Shown here in pieces: positions 45,307 to 55,451 of a stretch of DNA of 64,000 nt. The notes beneath the pieces were generated by a model. The model saw only the letters and a list, made by a program, of their open reading frames with translations, did no database searches and was not told the origin of the DNA. A program made the translations under genes and the position numbers. This DNA comes from Paenibacillus paeoniae (lineage in GTDB: Bacteria > Bacillota > Bacilli > Paenibacillales > Paenibacillaceae), in assembly GCF_003388735.1 (NCBI RefSeq), contig NZ_QUBQ01000001.1, positions 1,736,001 through 1,800,000 of the forward strand, written 5' to 3'. The stretch's first letter is position 1. The number at the start of each line of letters is the position of its first letter.

Positions 45307-48300
45307 TTAATAACCATATACCCCGAAGTTGTACAGCGAGTAACCGAATGGCGTTCCGCGTTCCGTGGCGCTTAACCGTACATAACGCCCGTTCCCGCTC
45401 ACGGGAATCGATTCTGAACCTCCTGCTCCAGTTACGGTGCTATACAGATCGGTCCAGGTTGAACCGTCATTCGATATTTGAAGCTTATAAGACTTGCCGT
45501 AAGCCGTCTCCCAATTCAATTCGATACGAGTCAGCGTACGTGCTTGTCCTAAGTCTACGCTGATCCACTCTTGGTCATTTCCGAGCTGGGATGCCCAGCG
45601 TGTAGCATTGTCCCCGTCAAAAGCCAGGCTAGCGGCAAATGGAACTTCGATAGAGGAAGCCGATGCGGCTTTGCCTTGCGACAGCAAGGAGCCCGATGGT
45701 TGATTTCCCCCTCCGTAAATCTCCAGCTCATAGATGGAATAGCCAAATGGGATTGCTCGCTCCGTCGCATAGACGCGCACGTGACGTGTGCTGCCGCTTA
45801 CTGCGATTTCGTCGACGCCTCCATCCCCTGTCGTAGTGCTATAGACATCGTTCCATGCTGATCCGTCGTTTGAGAATTGGATCTTGTAGGACTTGGCAAA
45901 TGCTGCTTCCCAGGTTAGTTTGATGGAACTGATCGCTTTTTCGCTGCCGAGATCCACTGCAATCCACTCCGGACTCGCGCTGTATTGGGATGCCCAGCGT
46001 GTTCCGGGATCTCCGTCAACTGCATTGCCGCCTGCGAAAGGACCCTCAAACGAAGATACAGTCGTCGGACGATTCAGCGCCAGATTGACTCCAGGCTGCT
46101 CGCCTCCTGGATTTTCCCCGCCCGAACCGTCTCCGCCGTCCCACTCGACCCAGTCGTCTGCGACATTCGTATTTTGCAGCGGGTTGACGGATACAAGCGA
46201 TTTGGGTCCGACAATCGCGATACCTGTTGTCCCTGAGCTGTTTTTGAAAGTTACCGTTACCGTACTGGATGTCGGGTTCCAAACTTGCGCTGTGTATTGT
46301 CCGTTTTTCTTGTACACGGAAGCTCCGCTCCAGCCGGTTGCCCAGACATCCGTTGTTCTCTCGCCAAGAGATGCCATGCTGTTGACGAACCAGTACGTAT
46401 TGAAGATCTCATTGCGCTGCATACTCGTCGTCTGCCACTTGGCCAGTACAGCCTGCGGATCGCTTAGCGCTTGGATCGGCCAAATAATGTGCTGCCAATC
46501 CGTCTCCGGACCACCATTGTCGGCTACGAAGCCAGCGTATAGCTCGGCAGCTTTTGTTTTGTTAAAAGCATAGCTCGTCAAATATTCGCTGGTCGGCAGC
46601 CAGTGGATGCCGTAGATATGCTCATCTTCACCGCTGAAGAATGTGCCGTAGAAGTACGAGGTGCCGTACACCTGGCCTACCGACTTATGCGTCCATTCCG
46701 GCAGCCAGTTGTCACCGTCATAGTTGAACCAATATTGCTCGATCGCTTTCAGCTCAGTAGTGAAGCCGTAGATGGAGGCGTCGCGATTCGCCGTATCGCC
46801 TTGCAGCAAGCTCCACATAAATTGACCGACCCAGCCGAACAGCGATTCTCCGGCCGCCTCCTGATTGTTTCCGTTCGGATTATCTGCATATCCGCCTGCC
46901 CATGAATGGCCTTGATACGGATCGAAGGCGCGAAAGCGCGGATAAAGCGGGTCGCTGTCCGACGGATTCGCATAGTCACGGATGAGATGGTCGATCATAG
47001 GCTCATAATCCTGACGGAAACCGTCATCGAAGGTAGCCAGAACAGCTGATGCGAATACAAAATAGCCATACGTAAAGTGGTGGTCTGTGATGCCGTAGTT
47101 GGCTCCGAATTCACTCGTCTTATAGTACATCGTGCCCCAATGCGGATCATAGTAGAAGAAATAGTCCGGCTCGCCGTCGGTATACGTATACCAATCGAGT
47201 AGGATCAATTTCATCCGGCTCAAGAATTTATCCCGCAGCGTAATCTCGCCCATCTCATTGGCAGCAAGTACTCCCATCGCTAGAGGATGAAGCCGTTTGC
47301 CCTGCCAGTAGGCGTCAGCCGCCATCAGATTGCCGGATGTTTCCGCGTCCAGAATCTGAAGATACTCTACCATTTGAGCGCGCGAGTATTCCGGATTGGT
47401 AGGCTCCGTGAACTGCGGAATCATGCCGTAGAAGCGATCCACGGTTGTAAAGGTATTGCCCTCACGTACTTTCAACGTCCCCCGAATGGAGGGATACGAA
47501 TGGGAAGTGAGCGCTGAAGTCGTGATTTTCCACTGATGCGGATACAGTGCCAGCAGCGTCTGATTCGAGAAGCCGCTGCGTACGAGCTGCGTCTCTGCCT
47601 GAAAATTCGTAGTAACCGTAGAGTCCGCCGAATTGTAGCTGTAGGTTACTCCTGTGTCGGTTACGAACGCATAAGCATGCTGGTAGTAGTAATCAAGTGC
47701 AGAAGCGGATGGCAGCGAAGCTAGAGATACATAATCGCCGCCGCTTCCTAGTTGAAGCTTCAGCTTGGTGCCCGCTTTTTGGAACACGGTGCCCGGCGGT
47801 ACGAACATGCCGTAATATCTCGTCTGGATCGTGCCTTGCGGACTGCCGTCCGTATTGACAATCCGTATGCCGATCCGGTCGCCTGTGAACGTCGCTCCGT
47901 CTATTGCGAGAATCGGTGTGCCGCTGCCGTCCGTAATTTGCGTAATATTCGATGAATACAGCTCCACCGAATTAGCGTCGCTGAACCGACTGAACACATA
48001 CGGCGATCCTTTTACGAAGGTTACTTTCATCTTATCGGTAGTGTCGTCGCTCAATACAGCATCTACGGCGAAATCGCTATAGCCTGTTACGCGGTTCGAC
48101 ATTTTGGAAGTATTGATATTGTTCGCCATCAGATACAAATCCGGCGGACCGTCTGCGTTCACTGCGTTGCCCGCACTGTCTATCCACCCAGTACCCGGAT
48201 TCAGAATGCTAAGACCTTGCGGCGTAAAATGGGACTTCAACGGCAATGTAATAATCGGGTCGCCAAGCGGCTTAATAAGCATCGATTGCCACCAGTCATT

Positions 48301-49398
48301 GGAGGCGATCGGCGACTTGACGTTTGATGTTTTGTATCTTGGATAATTAGGCTGAGGCATGCCGATATCATTCGTCAGGTAACTGCCTTCTCTAGCCTGC
48401 ACAATACTGCGCTGCGGCAAAGCTGGAATCGGATGCAAAGGCTGCGGATGGCCCGCCACATAATCGTATACCGCAAATTCGAAGAGCGAGTATCCGAAGC
48501 TGGTTGCTCGGCTGATGCCCTTCATGCGTACATATTGCCCGGAAGCATAGAGCTGAATATCCTGCTTGCCGCCGGCTCCGTACAGCTCCCTGTAGATTGG
48601 AGACCAGCTCTGCGCATCATCCGAAACTTCCAGATCATAGGCACGTCCGGCTGCTTCCCATTGAAGCACAATGCGTCCGATTGTACGTTTGCTGCCCAGA
48701 TCGACATAGATCCACTCATTATTCGTATGATTGGAGCTCCACCGTGTCGCAGGATTGCCGTCTACCGCATGTGCTGGAAGAGTGGAATTTGGCGGCAAGT
48801 AGGGAGATTGCTCGTAAGAAGAAGCCACAACTGGCCGGCTTAATGCTACATTTGGTCCATATTGCAGAGGCGGTTCGTTAATGCCGCCAGTTCCATATAC
48901 TTCAAGCTCGATGATGGAGTAGCCGTATGCGCTGAGCGCTCTCTCCAGTCCCAGGATACGAACGAATCGACCTTGACCTGCAATCGCCAGATCATCGATG
49001 CCGCCATCGCCGTTCGCGACGGTATGAATGTCTGCCCAATTCATTTCGTCATTGGAAGTCTGAATCTTGTATGCGCTCGCATATGCGCCCTCCCACTGAA
49101 TCCTGACTCGCTCAATGGTTGCCTGTGCGCCCAAATCTACATAAATCCATTCCTCATCCGAGCCCCATGCGCTCGACCACCGTGTTCCCGTATTTCCGTC
49201 AACCGCTTGATTGGGCGTCATGCCGCTTTCGCTTGACGACGCGTAGGCGGTCCGGTTTTGCGACAGCAGATAGGAATCCGCCGCATGCACCGGAGCCGGT
49301 GAAGCGAAGCTGATGAGCGGCGTCATAAGCGCCGCGGCAAGCATAGTAAGCAGCCCCTTCCGTATCCCGGAAGGTTTCTTTCTCTTGATCGTCTCCAT
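45307..49398 (-). CDS. Secreted GH81 endo-beta-1,3-glucanase with four discoidin modules
   Basis: Exported enzyme of 1,363 residues that should cut beta-1,3-glucan such as fungal wall glucan or laminarin. Order: signal peptide ending near ASPAPVHAA; two F5/8-type-C (discoidin, CBM32-like) modules at about 40-165 and 180-305; the GH81 catalytic region at about 330-1050 (NDWWQSMLIKPLGDPIITLP, YYDPHWGTMYYKTSEFGANY, and the catalytic Glu in NPNGNNQEAAGE); a Gly-rich linker; two more discoidin modules at about 1085-1215 and 1230-1363. Each module repeats DGN..TRW.S and EWI.VDLG. Start at ATG 49398, 6 nt after AGGAGG; ATG 49401 is also possible. Confidence 0.9.
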   Translation of the reverse strand: METIKRKKPSGIRKGLLTMLAAALMTPLISFASPAPVHAADSYLLSQNRTAYASSSESGMTPNQAVDGNTGTRWSSAWGSDEEWIYVDLGAQATIERVRIQWEGAYASAYKIQTSNDEMNWADIHTVANGDGGIDDLAIAGQGRFVRILGLERALSAYGYSIIELEVYGTGGINEPPLQYGPNVALSRPVVASSYEQSPYLPPNSTLPAHAVDGNPATRWSSNHTNNEWIYVDLGSKRTIGRIVLQWEAAGRAYDLEVSDDAQSWSPIYRELYGAGGKQDIQLYASGQYVRMKGISRATSFGYSLFEFAVYDYVAGHPQPLHPIPALPQRSIVQAREGSYLTNDIGMPQPNYPRYKTSNVKSPIASNDWWQSMLIKPLGDPIITLPLKSHFTPQGLSILNPGTGWIDSAGNAVNADGPPDLYLMANNINTSKMSNRVTGYSDFAVDAVLSDDTTDKMKVTFVKGSPYVFSRFSDANSVELYSSNITQITDGSGTPILAIDGATFTGDRIGIRIVNTDGSPQGTIQTRYYGMFVPPGTVFQKAGTKLKLQLGSGGDYVSLASLPSASALDYYYQHAYAFVTDTGVTYSYNSADSTVTTNFQAETQLVRSGFSNQTLLALYPHQWKITTSALTSHSYPSIRGTLKVREGNTFTTVDRFYGMIPQFTEPTNPEYSRAQMVEYLQILDAETSGNLMAADAYWQGKRLHPLAMGVLAANEMGEITLRDKFLSRMKLILLDWYTYTDGEPDYFFYYDPHWGTMYYKTSEFGANYGITDHHFTYGYFVFASAVLATFDDGFRQDYEPMIDHLIRDYANPSDSDPLYPRFRAFDPYQGHSWAGGYADNPNGNNQEAAGESLFGWVGQFMWSLLQGDTANRDASIYGFTTELKAIEQYWFNYDGDNWLPEWTHKSVGQVYGTSYFYGTFFSGEDEHIYGIHWLPTSEYLTSYAFNKTKAAELYAGFVADNGGPETDWQHIIWPIQALSDPQAVLAKWQTTSMQRNEIFNTYWFVNSMASLGERTTDVWATGWSGASVYKKNGQYTAQVWNPTSSTVTVTFKNSSGTTGIAIVGPKSLVSVNPLQNTNVADDWVEWDGGDGSGGENPGGEQPGVNLALNRPTTVSSFEGPFAGGNAVDGDPGTRWASQYSASPEWIAVDLGSEKAISSIKLTWEAAFAKSYKIQFSNDGSAWNDVYSTTTGDGGVDEIAVSGSTRHVRVYATERAIPFGYSIYELEIYGGGNQPSGSLLSQGKAASASSIEVPFAASLAFDGDNATRWASQLGNDQEWISVDLGQARTLTRIELNWETAYGKSYKLQISNDGSTWTDLYSTVTGAGGSESIPVSGNGRYVRLSATERGTPFGYSLYNFGVYGY

Positions 49399-49544
49399 CA
49401 TGTACCTCCTCATTGGTATTGAGCAAGGCGCTAACCCCCCTCACTATGAGTGTAAAAGGATAGAGACTTTGGTTGAACTGCACGAATCAACGGAAATTGT
49501 AACAATAATCTGGTCTTCGTTTGTCAAATACTTGTCCAGTACGC

Positions 49545-51089
49545 TTAAATTCTCTTCCGGTAAGCGCCCGGCGACATGCCCGAATAGGTTTTGAACGCTC
49601 TGCTGAAATACGTCAGGCTGTTATACCCGACTAGCTCCGCTACCTCATAAATTTTAAGTCCAGGCGATAGCAGAAGCTCCTTAGCGCGCTTCATTCGTTC
49701 CCTGACGATATAATCGCTGAAGCTCACCCCGGCATGCTCCTTGAACAAATAGCTGAAATGGCTTTGGGAATAGGAAAAGGCATCCGCCACTTCCTTCAGC
49801 GACACGTCACTCGTTAATCGGGTCTGCACATAACGCTCAATATCGGGGAGCAATGCCCATTGGTAGTTGTCTGACTTCTGTTGCATCGTCTCGGACAGCT
49901 CGAATGCCGTTCGTCTGAGCCAAGACTTAATTTCGCCAATGGTTTCGAATCGTTCAATCGCAGCCATTCCCACATGGTTCCAGTCTCCGCTTTTGTTCAC
50001 GGACTCCCCGTTTTCTTGAACGTAGTCCTCCAGCTTCGTCATTAACAGCATCGTAAAGCGCCGAATTCGGAGGGGATCACCATGAACGCTTTCCTGGTTG
50101 TACAACTCCTCAATCGTATCGCACACCGTAACCAGACGATAACCTGTAACGGCATCGAGCAATTGCTCGGTTAGTATCTTAACATCTGATATGTCATGAG
50201 CAGTTACAAACTTGATATGCCCAGGCGGAATAAGACGGTTTTTGCCCGCAAACATTTTACTGTCTATCGCTTCAGTCGCTTCCTGATAAGAACGCGGCAA
50301 TTCGCTTATTTGCAAGACACCGCTGCCATAAGACGCAGTCAACGTATAGGATTTCTTGCTTTGTATAGAGTGGCGAATATGCTCGATATCCGGCTCCAAA
50401 GAATGCGGAGTTCCCGCATAGACCAACGCAGCTCGAGTGATTGATAGCCGACAGCCAAAGCCAAACGCCATCCGGGCTAATTGATTGCTGAATTGCAGCA
50501 ATACCCAATCTATCGTTTGGTGGTTTTGCAAGTTCGCTTCCACATGGTCAATCTCGATCAGAACGGCATGATAGGGCCCGGTATGTACAACCGGCATATA
50601 GGTATCCAGCAGTTGATGCAGAGTATCGTCGGTCATACTCCCTTCCAGCAGGCGGCGAAGCATGTCCTGTCGTATAATTCCGTAGTTAGGCAATAGTTGC
50701 GAAGGTTGTTTTGCTTCGTCCAGCTCAGCCAGGATGATACGGACCTTGTCCGCAATTTCTTGTTCATCTACGGGCTTCAACAGGTAGCCGTCCGCTCTCA
50801 GATGCAGGGCTTGCTTCGCAAAATCGAAGTCTTGATGTCCGCTTATAAACAGCGTTTTGAGCTCAGGCTGCAATGCTATGGAGAGCCGGGCCAGTTCAAT
50901 TCCCGACATGAGTGGCATTTTAATATCGGTTACTAGCAGATCAATCTTATGATTTTGGATATAGCGCAGTGCAGCCATTGATTTGTTTGTGCTAAATACG
51001 ATTTCGATGCCCAGCGATGGCCACGGCACCAGTTGCTGCATACCGATCAGATCGTACGTTTCATCATCTACAAGAACGGCTTTATACAT
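49545..51089 (-). CDS. YesN-type response regulator with AraC output
   Basis: Regulator of 514 residues. Receiver domain at about 1-120 with acidic pocket DDE at residues 8-10, phospho-Asp in LLVTDIKMP and Lys in YLLKPVD. A middle region of about 270 residues follows, then a C-terminal AraC domain (SQSHFSYLFKEHAGVSFSDY, LTYFSRAFKTYSGMSPGAYR). In Paenibacillus these pair with a YesM kinase; none is next to it. It lies just upstream of, and codirectional with, the glucanase gene, so it probably controls polysaccharide use. Confidence 0.9.
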   Translation of the reverse strand: MYKAVLVDDETYDLIGMQQLVPWPSLGIEIVFSTNKSMAALRYIQNHKIDLLVTDIKMPLMSGIELARLSIALQPELKTLFISGHQDFDFAKQALHLRADGYLLKPVDEQEIADKVRIILAELDEAKQPSQLLPNYGIIRQDMLRRLLEGSMTDDTLHQLLDTYMPVVHTGPYHAVLIEIDHVEANLQNHQTIDWVLLQFSNQLARMAFGFGCRLSITRAALVYAGTPHSLEPDIEHIRHSIQSKKSYTLTASYGSGVLQISELPRSYQEATEAIDSKMFAGKNRLIPPGHIKFVTAHDISDVKILTEQLLDAVTGYRLVTVCDTIEELYNQESVHGDPLRIRRFTMLLMTKLEDYVQENGESVNKSGDWNHVGMAAIERFETIGEIKSWLRRTAFELSETMQQKSDNYQWALLPDIERYVQTRLTSDVSLKEVADAFSYSQSHFSYLFKEHAGVSFSDYIVRERMKRAKELLLSPGLKIYEVAELVGYNSLTYFSRAFKTYSGMSPGAYRKRI

Positions 51090-51178
51090 CCGCCAACACG
51101 CCCTTCCCGTTATTAGCTTGATATTCGATTAACTTAATAGGCATATATTCTAAGTGGTAACGATTCCGAAGCTGCTTG

Positions 51179-51192
51179 TGATAGCGCTTTCA
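51179..51192. promoter_or_regulatory. cre-like site upstream of the YesN gene
   Basis: TGATAGCGCTTTCA matches the CcpA pattern TGWAANCGNTNWCA except at position 4. It lies 90 bp before the regulator start and would fit carbon catabolite control of the glucanase locus. Confidence 0.5.
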
Positions 51193-51638
51193 TTCCTTAT
51201 GATCCTCCTTTCTTTATCCATCAGATGTACGGCAATTGACCGCTTTCAATGTATTGGTAAAATGCCTTTATTGTCGCTCACCATCTCCTTTTCCGCCCGA
51301 CCTGAAATATGTTCAAGTCGTTTGCGTTTTGACGCTTCTATTCAAGAGGCCTCTTCTACTTTATCGAGGAAAGGGCGTTCGAAATGAATATGATTCACAA
51401 ATAATTAATGCAGTTAATTTATAATAATTAACATGGCTAAGTATCTGATGTATGCTTGATGCAATTATGGTAGAACAACCCATATAACTGTTGTTAAACA
51501 TAATATATATTATGTTGACTTAATTGAGAATAACCATCTTGGTAATCAGTGGAAAAGGGTTAGATTGATCCATTAATTACTAATCAGCGCTTGACAGCCA
51601 AGCTAACAATCGATGGTGCTTAAATGCTAAGAAAATGC
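51193..51638. other. AT-rich intergenic region, nothing recognised
   Basis: About 450 bp rich in TTAATTAA-like words. Open frames here lack ribosome sites and family features. Confidence 0.4.
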
Positions 51639-51930
51639 AGCTTTATAGCGGTTGTCAGAGGGCAACAGGTGCCCTGATGGTCACCGTTGTCCGTAAGAAG
51701 CGAAAATGCAGCGAAATGAGATGGTAACGGTCGCGGATGTCCCTTACAGGTTGAAAAAGGGACGATTGAGAGGAAAAAGCCTTCTAGTGGTCGCGGATGA
51801 CCATTAGAATCGGAAATTTGTAAAAATCAACCTCTAAAGGTCAGTGGTGACTGTTAGAGGCTAGTCCTTCCGTATTTGGAAGACATCAGCCTTGGCTTAT
51901 ATCGTCAAGCACTGATTTCTGTTTTGAACC
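51639..51930. repeat. Dispersed intergenic repeat, copy 2 (four palindromic units)
   Basis: Second copy of the element at 27653-28072. Units start at 51675, 51725, 51785 and 51835, so the 50/60/50 spacing is identical. The unit at 51785 is the best palindrome: TAGTGGTC-GCGGAT-GACCATTA with one mismatched pair. The tail TCGTCAAGCACTGATTTCTG matches copy 1 after its insertion. Confidence 0.8.
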
Positions 51931-52082
51931 TCTTTAATACTTGGCATAAAAACCACCGAGCAAGGAGGTGCCTTCCCATGAGCGACGACTTTGTCTAACT
52001 ATGACCCTCAAGAGTTGCCCTGTTCTCCCCCATTCGCACAACAAAACAGCCTACCCGCAGGGGAAGGCTGAAAGAGAAAAGT

Positions 52083-52120
52083 GAACTAGGGATTTAATCC
52101 AATGATTCAATCCCTAGTTC
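52083..52120 (-). terminator. Terminator of the flavodoxin-like gene
   Basis: Perfect 12-bp stem GAACTAGGGATT (52083-52094) with AATCCCTAGTTC (52109-52120), 15 bp past the stop codon on the minus strand. ACTTTTC follows on that strand. Confidence 0.7.
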
Positions 52121-52134
52121 AAAATTCGATTTCC

Positions 52135-52677
52135 TTATAGCTGCTCTTGCCAGCTCTTGCGAATTTCCTCGACGGCTGCCAGCGCGGCGTTATCCTGCAA
52201 AATGTCGCCCGGACGATTGGCTTTTCCTAAAATATAGCCTTCAAACGATGTGCCCGTATATTCGAAAATATACTGGAATTGCTGTACAAGCGGAATCCCT
52301 TTCAAATGCGGCACATCATCGCCAACCCCGATCACCCAAGCGGATTTGGCAGCTAATCGGGCTAGGAAATCTGTTTTATTTTCCCTAAGCGATTGGGACC
52401 ATCGGTCAATAAATGTCTTGGTCAGTCCCGATGGCCCATACCAGTAGATTGGCGTAGCAAATATAAGTTTGTCTTGATCCAGCACCCGGCCAATCACGTG
52501 ATGATAGTCGTCATCGGGATAGGGCTCCTTCTCGCTGTGCCGATAGTCTTGAATCGGATGGATAGCATATTCGGACAAATAGATATGATCGGCGTCGAAG
52601 CCGTCAACCAAGCGCTTGGCCAATTGCTCTGAATTGCCGTTGCGGCGCGAGCTCCCGTAGATTACCGCGATTCCCAT
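52135..52677 (-). CDS. Flavodoxin-fold NAD(P)H-dependent FMN reductase
   Basis: Protein of 180 residues. IYGSSRRNGNSEQLAKRL is the FMN phosphate loop of NADPH-dependent FMN reductases/NQO-like proteins, and LIFATPIYWYGPSGLTKTFI is the second FMN segment. AAGG lies before the ATG. It starts 59 bp after the ATP-grasp ligase gene on the same strand and may be co-transcribed; a redox step on the product of the carrier-protein cluster is possible but unproven. Confidence 0.83.
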   Translation of the reverse strand: MGIAVIYGSSRRNGNSEQLAKRLVDGFDADHIYLSEYAIHPIQDYRHSEKEPYPDDDYHHVIGRVLDQDKLIFATPIYWYGPSGLTKTFIDRWSQSLRENKTDFLARLAAKSAWVIGVGDDVPHLKGIPLVQQFQYIFEYTGTSFEGYILGKANRPGDILQDNAALAAVEEIRKSWQEQL

Positions 52678-52736
52678 TGCAAGCCACCCTTTCCTAAGGA
52701 GAACGTGTATTCAAAGTGATTCATTAATGACATTAA

Positions 52737-53990
52737 CTATGCGATGCCTGCTTCCTGTTGCCGGTACACCACCTGCAAATTGCTCAACAGCTGCAAGGCA
52801 AGCTGCTTCGCTTCCTGTGGCGTCTCGGCTGTAGTAATGAAGTAACCAAGTCGATCGTCAGAGCTCTTGGCAACGGCTACAGCATCGCCGGGCTGTGCAA
52901 TGAGATGTGTGCGAACGACTTGAGGATGTGCTTGAAGCGCAGCGAATCCATCAATGCTTTCGAACAAGCCCTCTTGATCAGCTGTTACGTATGCAATCGC
53001 TGCTGCTCGTTCATGCTTCTTCCCGATTTCGATTGGACGGTTCAGGTAGTAGTTGACCGTCGCTTCGAAGATGTCGATTCCGAACGCTTGGACGAGCAAG
53101 TCTGATGAAATATTGTCGCCGCCCGGTCTCCCATTTACCTCGATGATACGAGGGCCGCTCGGAGTGAGCTTCACTTCGACATGGCTAGGTCCGTTCACGA
53201 TGCCGATCGCATGAAGCGCGTCGACGGCTGCGCGAATCAAGTCTTCCTCTTGCTCTGTATATGAGGGCGTCGGAAGCGTGTGCACAAGCTCTACGAAATA
53301 AGGCAGCGGCGAGGTAAGCTTCTCCGTGACCGTTTGGAACAATGGCACTCCTTCACTCAGAAATAACTCTACGCTGAATTCAGGTCCTTCCAAATATTCT
53401 TCGATCAAATATTCGTCACGCACCTTAAAGTCCATATATGTCACTTTGAACTCTACAATGATGTCGAACGCGGCTTTCAAATCCGTCTCACTATGAATGA
53501 AATAGACGTTTTGGCTGCTTGCCGCATTAGTGGGCTTCAGTACAACGGGAAAGCCAATCTCCTCGGAAGCGGCTAGCGCTTCTTCATAGGTTTTCACCTT
53601 TTTGAATTTAGCACCTGGTACGCCATGTTCTGCATAGGCTTGGCGAGCCAGATCCTTATTGCGCGCTTTAAGCGCTGCCTCGTAGGGAATGCCCCGCAAG
53701 CCCAGCCGCTCGGCCACTCTAGCCGTCAAGTGAGAGGCATAGTCGGTCGCCGGGATGAGCGCATCCAGTTTACCAGCATAGGGCGAAGCTTGAATCGCTT
53801 GATAAAGCGCTTCTTCGTCCCTGATGTCGGTTACGATTAGGTCATGGTAGATGCCCTCGTAACCGTATTTCTGCGGATTTTCCGTTGACGAGACGATAGA
53901 AATGACGTTATGCCCCTGCTCATAAGCAACTCTGGCGAAGCTGACCCCATAAAAGCTGGGTTCCACAAAAGCTACTGTTTTTATTGACAT
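52737..53990 (-). CDS. ATP-grasp ligase, amino-acid ligase-like
   Basis: Protein of 417 residues with a pre-ATP-grasp Rossmann part (about 1-110), ATP-grasp core with GFPVVLKPTNAASSQNVYFI as the nucleotide lid, and metal site EVNGRPGGDN. The type is that of BacD-like L-amino-acid ligases and related carboxylate-amine ligases, which join two amino acids with ATP. TAGGAGG precedes ATG 53990; the open frame runs 16 codons further. It follows the carrier-protein operon after a putative terminator, so it could condense the free diamino acid with a second amino acid. Confidence 0.82.
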   Translation of the reverse strand: MSIKTVAFVEPSFYGVSFARVAYEQGHNVISIVSSTENPQKYGYEGIYHDLIVTDIRDEEALYQAIQASPYAGKLDALIPATDYASHLTARVAERLGLRGIPYEAALKARNKDLARQAYAEHGVPGAKFKKVKTYEEALAASEEIGFPVVLKPTNAASSQNVYFIHSETDLKAAFDIIVEFKVTYMDFKVRDEYLIEEYLEGPEFSVELFLSEGVPLFQTVTEKLTSPLPYFVELVHTLPTPSYTEQEEDLIRAAVDALHAIGIVNGPSHVEVKLTPSGPRIIEVNGRPGGDNISSDLLVQAFGIDIFEATVNYYLNRPIEIGKKHERAAAIAYVTADQEGLFESIDGFAALQAHPQVVRTHLIAQPGDAVAVAKSSDDRLGYFITTAETPQEAKQLALQLLSNLQVVYRQQEAGIA

Positions 53991-54169
53991 GTTATATCCT
54001 CCTAAAAGGTTTGCGGAGCAAACCAACTTCGTAAGCATGAGCTACAATTTCTGAAAAAAACCTGTATCGAAAGCATAGACTAAGCTTTGCATTGCAGACC
54101 TACATCGAATGCATAAACTCAGAATTCACAGCATCTGTATCCATAAGAAATTACTTCTCAAGCCAGAAA

Positions 54170-54213
54170 GAAGCGGCTTACACAGACATAAACTATACTG
54201 GACAAGCCGCTTC
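54170..54213 (-). terminator. Terminator-like hairpin at the end of the carrier-protein operon
   Basis: GAAGCGGCTT (54170-54179) pairs with AAGCCGCTTC (54204-54213) just past the MFS stop codon. On the minus strand TTTCT follows. It would separate the operon from the ATP-grasp gene, although read-through is likely. Confidence 0.6.
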
Positions 54214-54221
54214 CCCCCGCT

Positions 54222-55451
54222 TTAGCTCAAATTCGCTTCTGCTTCCACCGGTTTCTTTTGCGTGGATCTGCTGTTCAGAACGTAGTAGATGACAAAGCCG
54301 AAAAACATCATGCCGCTCATGCACAGGAAGCCGATGCCTGGCGAATAGCGGTCGATAATAACGCCAAGGCCAGTCGCCGATACCGTCTGGAACAGCAGTG
54401 AGATCGCCATCCATACCGAAGTGGCTCGGCCCATATATGACTTCGATACAGTCTCCATCAGCGTTGTTGTTATCAAGATCCGAAGCGATGAGTTCGTCAG
54501 TCCGATCAAGACGCTGCCAGCGTACAGCAGCAGGATCGTGCTGTTCACCGCTACAGCAATCAGATTCAGCACAGCAACAAGGAAGAATAGCACTATGGCG
54601 CCATGCGAAGATAGTTTCTTCGCGAGCGGAGCTGCGAGGAATCCCGACAAGAGTCCCCCGATCCCGTAGAACATATCCGATAACCCGAATACGACAGAAT
54701 CGCCTCGAACGACCTGGCTGACATAACCCGGCAGCACGACGTTGAACACCATTGTCGAGACCAGCGGGATGACCGATACGATGCCGAGCAGGAAGATAAA
54801 CTTCCTGTCAGCCAGATAACGGATGCCGTTTTTGAACGCCTCGAGGAAACGCTCGCCCTCCTGCTCCGCTTGAATAGGGGTATAGCGGATTCGGCTCAGG
54901 AAGCCGCTGCTCACGATAAAAGCGGCGGCATTCAAGAGCAAGATGACCTCAAACCCGATATATTTGTACAAAATGCCCGAAAGAGCACCCGCCATAAACA
55001 TGCCAACCTGCAAGCTGATCTCGATCAGCGAGTTGCCATGGATCAGATCCTTATCCGGCAGGATTTCCTGGACGAGACTTCGCGAAGCGGACATATAGAG
55101 CGCCCAACCCATCCCGTTAATGGCAGCGAAAGCATACAAATATTCAATGCGGAAACCTGTGGTGAAAAAAGCGGCAGCAATCAGCAGCAAAGCAGCGGCG
55201 CGGACGATATTAGCCCACTGAATAATCGACTTACGATTCCACTTGTCAATCAGCGTACCGGCGAAGGAGGATATCAGGAAGCCCGCAATGACGTTAAGCG
55301 ACAGCATAAGGCCGACGGAAGTCAGTGACCCGGTCGCATCCATCAGATACCAGTTGGCACCAATCGTGCTCATACCCACTCCGAAACCCGACACAATATC
55401 TGCAATGAAGTAATGCCGAAAGTTCCTCGGCTTCAATACGCTAAAGATCAT
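54222..55451 (-). CDS. MFS exporter of the carrier-protein cluster
   Basis: Membrane transporter of 409 residues with about 12 helices (MFS_3/EntS-like layout): FRHYFIADIVSGFGVGMSTI in helix 1 and AGTLIDKWNRKSIIQW as motif A. It overlaps the transketolase C-half gene by 11 bp, so it is translated with the biosynthetic genes. Its likely job is to export the product. Confidence 0.85.
   Translation of the reverse strand: MIFSVLKPRNFRHYFIADIVSGFGVGMSTIGANWYLMDATGSLTSVGLMLSLNVIAGFLISSFAGTLIDKWNRKSIIQWANIVRAAALLLIAAAFFTTGFRIEYLYAFAAINGMGWALYMSASRSLVQEILPDKDLIHGNSLIEISLQVGMFMAGALSGILYKYIGFEVILLLNAAAFIVSSGFLSRIRYTPIQAEQEGERFLEAFKNGIRYLADRKFIFLLGIVSVIPLVSTMVFNVVLPGYVSQVVRGDSVVFGLSDMFYGIGGLLSGFLAAPLAKKLSSHGAIVLFFLVAVLNLIAVAVNSTILLLYAGSVLIGLTNSSLRILITTTLMETVSKSYMGRATSVWMAISLLFQTVSATGLGVIIDRYSPGIGFLCMSGMMFFGFVIYYVLNSRSTQKKPVEAEANLS

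Noticed and set aside
45893-46573. 226-codon open frame on the plus strand inside the glucanase gene
   Set aside because: It lies antisense to a well-supported GH81 gene, shows no family motifs and is best explained by codon bias of the true gene.
51978-51995. ATG behind AAGGAGG followed by only five codons
   Set aside because: The ribosome site is good, but the frame is too short and no continuation resembles a known small protein; at most a remnant.
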